Shown: piece by piece, positions 6,987-7,469 of the stretch | How positions within the stretch are numbered: the stretch's first letter is position 1 | How the letters are laid out: each line of letters starts with the position of its first letter | Assembly (NCBI GenBank): GCA_903929065.1 | Contig: CAIYTJ010000286.1 | Coordinates: forward strand, 1 to 7,469 | Reading direction: 5' to 3' | DNA from: an uncultured Bacteroidales bacterium | GTDB lineage: Bacteria > Bacteroidota > Bacteroidia > Bacteroidales > Paludibacteraceae | DNA: 7,469 nt | Position numbers and translations under genes: made by a program | The notes under the pieces: generated by a model | The model's database searches: none | The model's input: only the letters and a program-made list of their open reading frames with translations | What the model was told of the DNA's origin: nothing

Positions 6987-7469
6987 ATGAAAAGATACCG
7001 ATTTGAAAAGATGAATTTTGATGATATGAAAATTGAAAATATACATAGCCTGGTTAAATCCACCATTGATTTGATTGCTAAATCCACTCGTGTTTTTGGC
7101 GAAATGGGCAAATCTGTTGTTTCAATGATGATTAGAGATCATGAAAAATTCATCTCAGAGGTAAACTATCAAAGTAAAAACATTTACTCTGAAGAAATGA
7201 TTATTGAGGATATGAACTGGGATAAACGATTGAAAGAGGTTAAACAAGTTATTGAATCAGCCATAAAAAGTGATGATGAAAAAATAAAAATTGCAGCACA
7301 TAATCTTGACTTTTTTCTGACTAAGTATTCATCTCTAAACTGTTCAATTCTATATCCACATAAATATCTCCGGGTTGAAATGTTTTATAAGTATCAACAA
7401 GATTCTGAGCTGAAAAAATCAGCAAAAATAATAGGGGTAGATAAACTATTTATTGAACTTGAATTTATA
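6987..7469 (+). CDS. Hypothetical helical protein, 3' partial
   Basis: An open frame of 161 codons runs to the right edge without a stop, so the C-terminus is missing. The sequence is polar, Lys/Glu-rich and predicted mostly helical by eye, with no signal peptide, membrane segment or known catalytic motif. The stretch ~80-161 (RLKEVKQVIESAIK, then KIAAHNLDFFLTKY and KKSAKIIGVDKL) has the look of a helical-bundle protein. The layout faintly recalls Bacteroidota DUF6261 proteins, but that is from memory and weak. The first ATG at 6987 is used; in-frame ATGs at 7011 and 7026 are alternatives, and the one at 7011 has GAAAAG directly before it. It lies 28 bp after the CCGH protein with no terminator or promoter between, so it probably shares that transcript and its regulation. 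Confidence 0.7.
   Translation, partial: MKRYRFEKMNFDDMKIENIHSLVKSTIDLIAKSTRVFGEMGKSVVSMMIRDHEKFISEVNYQSKNIYSEEMIIEDMNWDKRLKEVKQVIESAIKSDDEKIKIAAHNLDFFLTKYSSLNCSILYPHKYLRVEMFYKYQQDSELKKSAKIIGVDKLFIELEFI

Overview
The window reads as Bacteroidota (Bacteroidetes) chromosomal DNA. The evidence is a secreted protein with a type IX secretion (T9SS, Por) C-terminal sorting tail, start codons preceded by A/T-rich leaders instead of clear Shine-Dalgarno sites, promoter boxes of the form TAnnTTTG, and general AT-richness. The genus cannot be named from this alone. All genes are on the + strand.

Positions 1-3222 hold a two-component system. A soluble multi-PAS sensor histidine kinase of the HisKA_3/NarX-DegS type is cut off at its N-terminus by the window edge. 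It is followed 35 bp later by a NarL/LuxR-type response regulator and then a strong rho-independent terminator. Two of the kinase's PAS domains are a recent tandem duplication.

Positions 3161-3564 are non-coding. They hold the terminator, a cluster of three consecutive perfect hairpins (about 3248-3344) that looks like a REP-type intergenic element, a short perfect dyad (3390-3405), and the promoter region of the next gene.

Positions 3565-6525 encode a large secreted CotA/bilirubin-oxidase-like multicopper oxidase with a complete set of copper ligands, two Ig/PKD-like modules and a T9SS tail. It ends at a strong terminator (6546-6590).

Positions 6591-7469 contain a second promoter region and two small cytoplasmic-looking genes. 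One is a 72-residue protein ending in a CCGH motif. The other is a helical protein of unknown function that runs off the right edge.

The most notable observation is that the oxidase gene and the small-gene operon have matching upstream regions. Over 95 nt (3415-3509 versus 6609-6703) they align without a gap at 66 identical positions. Both begin with the dyad ATAGGA-N5-TCCTA and end in a TAnTTTTG promoter box placed exactly 85 nt downstream. This points to one transcription factor controlling both units. The neighbouring response regulator is one candidate and a Crp/Fnr-type activator is another; neither is proven by the sequence.
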